Assembly: GCF_902859825.1 (NCBI RefSeq)
Contig: NZ_CADIKB010000045.1
Span: 1 to 41,529 of the forward strand
Length of the DNA stretch: 41,529 bases
From: Paraburkholderia phenoliruptrix
GTDB taxonomy: Bacteria; Pseudomonadota; Gammaproteobacteria; Burkholderiales; Burkholderiaceae
Reading direction: 5' to 3'
Shown here: positions 40,300-41,529 of the stretch, piece after piece
Position numbering within the stretch: position 1 is the first letter of the stretch
How the letters are laid out: each line of letters starts with the position of its first letter
Position numbers and translations under genes: made by a program
Notes under the pieces: model-generated
Told to the model about the DNA's origin: nothing
What the model saw: the letters and a program-made list of their open reading frames with translations, nothing else
Database searches by the model: none

Positions 40300-41529
40300 T
40301 TTGCCTTGCCTTCTGCGATCACCGATCTGACCATATTTAAGAAGTCCGTCGCCACCTTAGGCACGGTGTAGTTTTCGTATACGTCTGCGCGCGCCGCAGC
40401 GTGAAGTTCAGCTAGTCGTTTCTTGTCTAAAAGAGAGGTCATCGCAGCGTACCATTGGGAGGCGCTATCGGAATCGTCGACCAAAACGCCGTTTATGTCG
40501 TTGTGGATATACCACGTGTATGGGTCAACGTTTGAATATATTCCAACTGCACCCAGGGCAGTGATCTCCAAATATTTGTTTGGACACTTTGACGCTGAAG
40601 TTCGCGAGTCGTCCAGCGGCGCTAGGAGCAGGTCAACGCCTGTCTTTCGAATCTCAGAGGCATAACGACTATAGGACATATGAGGTTTTCGAATCAAGTT
40701 GCAGTCCCGGAGCCTCTCCTCCTGTTCCGGCAGGATCGTTCCGGATATTAGAATATCCACATCATGGCGGTTGCGTCCAATCTGACCGAGTGCTTCAAAA
40801 GGCGCGGACATATAACGTGGCGATCCCGAATAGCCGATGACATACCGTTCGTTATTAGGGCGGGGCATATCTTCAAAGAATTCCAGCTCCACGCTATTTT
40901 TTAGCATGACGATTTTCTTTGCATGTAAAGAGAGATCGTGCGCAAGATGTTTGTTGTATGTCAGAACGCAGTCTGCGCCCTCAATGCCCCTGATAAAATT
41001 ATTATAATAATCTGAGTGTTTTCCAAACATCGAGGCGTATTGGTCTGGCCAGTCATCCGCAACACTGAACCAATTATCATCGATCATGTAAACGGTGGGA
41101 ATACTCAACTCGTTGCACCAACGTAGTATGTCGCTGACGTTGTTGGTCTTGGTTCTTGTTAAAAATACAATGTCATTGCCGATTAGATCATCTTTCGTCA
41201 AAAGATGATCAAAGACGGACTTGTAGCTTACAGTCCCGTTCCCTGACAAATGATCAAAATAGTTGAAGAAGCATAGTCTGTTGTGGTGATAATCCCAAAT
41301 CCCGCCAGTCACTATTGCTTTTATTGGGGCCGCGTCGCTGCGGTTATCGCAACTTTCAATATTTTGTCCACCAAAGCGCGCATGTTGTCTCGCAAGAAAG
41401 TCGCGGGTGCTCTCCGGCAGGCAATGTCCCAGGCGTAGTTGAAGGTTGAAGGCGGCGGTTCGCCAGTGGAATCCGAGAGAATCGGGTTTCCAGGACCAAC
41501 CTCCCGAACAGGGAACCAAGGAGAACCGC
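40293..41529 (-). CDS. GT-B glycosyltransferase with DDN module (partial, N terminus outside window)
   Basis: The frame stays open to the right edge of the window. The longest in-window start is a TTG at 41519, so the true start probably lies outside. The visible 408 or more residues carry VYMIDDNWFSVADDWPDQY, IGYSGSPRYMSAPF, DLLLAPLDDS and NKYLEITALGAVGIYSNVDPY. This is the same module seen twice in the giant glycosyltransferase. The Glu in YLEITALG corresponds to the GT4 catalytic-region Glu. It overlaps the following GT4 gene by seven bases, so the two form a minus-strand operon. A further N-terminal domain may exist beyond the window. Confidence 0.83.
   Translation of the reverse strand, partial: RFSLVPCSGGWSWKPDSLGFHWRTAAFNLQLRLGHCLPESTRDFLARQHARFGGQNIESCDNRSDAAPIKAIVTGGIWDYHHNRLCFFNYFDHLSGNGTVSYKSVFDHLLTKDDLIGNDIVFLTRTKTNNVSDILRWCNELSIPTVYMIDDNWFSVADDWPDQYASMFGKHSDYYNNFIRGIEGADCVLTYNKHLAHDLSLHAKKIVMLKNSVELEFFEDMPRPNNERYVIGYSGSPRYMSAPFEALGQIGRNRHDVDILISGTILPEQEERLRDCNLIRKPHMSYSRYASEIRKTGVDLLLAPLDDSRTSASKCPNKYLEITALGAVGIYSNVDPYTWYIHNDINGVLVDDSDSASQWYAAMTSLLDKKRLAELHAAARADVYENYTVPKVATDFLNMVRSVIAEGKAKC

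Overview
The window looks like a chromosomal segment of a Burkholderiaceae bacterium, most likely Paraburkholderia or Burkholderia. This rests on the GC-rich codon use in the housekeeping genes and on familiar neighbourhoods: CIRCE-groES-groEL; rubredoxin/thiD; yqgE-ruvX-pyrR-pyrB-pyrC'-acyltransferase; and apaH at the edge of a rhamnose/O-antigen locus. The genus is an inference; no rRNA gene is in view.

Layout. (1) 1-8870: the last codons of a probable upstream gene, about 1.24 kb without credible coding sequence, then a two-partner secretion pair (TpsB transporter and a 1877-residue TpsA exoprotein with six YDG-type repeats) closed by a strong terminator. (2) 8995-12860: a cardiolipin-synthase-like phospholipase D protein and the heat-shock operon groES-groEL, with a consensus promoter, a perfect CIRCE operator and a 20-bp stem terminator shared with the convergent genes that follow. 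(3) 12882-15710, minus strand: a divergent ThiD-like kinase, a carbohydrate-type sulfotransferase with an extra C-terminal domain, and an APS kinase that could make PAPS for it. (4) 16006-23205, plus strand: rubredoxin, a protein with degenerate Hpt-like segments (probably a remnant of a ChpA/PilL-type gene), yqgE, ruvX, pyrR, pyrB, a pseudo-dihydroorotase pyrC' without its metal ligands, and an acyltransferase. (5) 23233-24117, minus strand: apaH, divergent from the polysaccharide genes. (6) 24332-41529: a surface-polysaccharide locus. It holds an Rmd-like reductase, rmlB-rmlD-rmlA-rmlC for dTDP-L-rhamnose, a DegT aminotransferase and a GNAT acetyltransferase for an N-acetylated amino sugar, an ABC exporter (Wzm/Wzt), a giant multi-domain glycosyltransferase, a rhamnosyltransferase-like GT2, a methyltransferase, and two convergent minus-strand glycosyltransferases, the last running off the window.

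How it fits together. The polysaccharide genes build dTDP-L-rhamnose, probably a dTDP-amino-sugar and possibly GDP-D-rhamnose, assemble a glycan in the cytoplasm and export it by the Wzm/Wzt route. Codon use changes from GC-rich to more relaxed at the rmlB/rmlD junction, suggesting that the variable, horizontally exchanged part begins there. The most unusual features are a glycosyltransferase module carrying a DDN motif, present three times (twice inside one protein), and a beta-sandwich-like accessory segment shared by two otherwise different glycosyltransferases.
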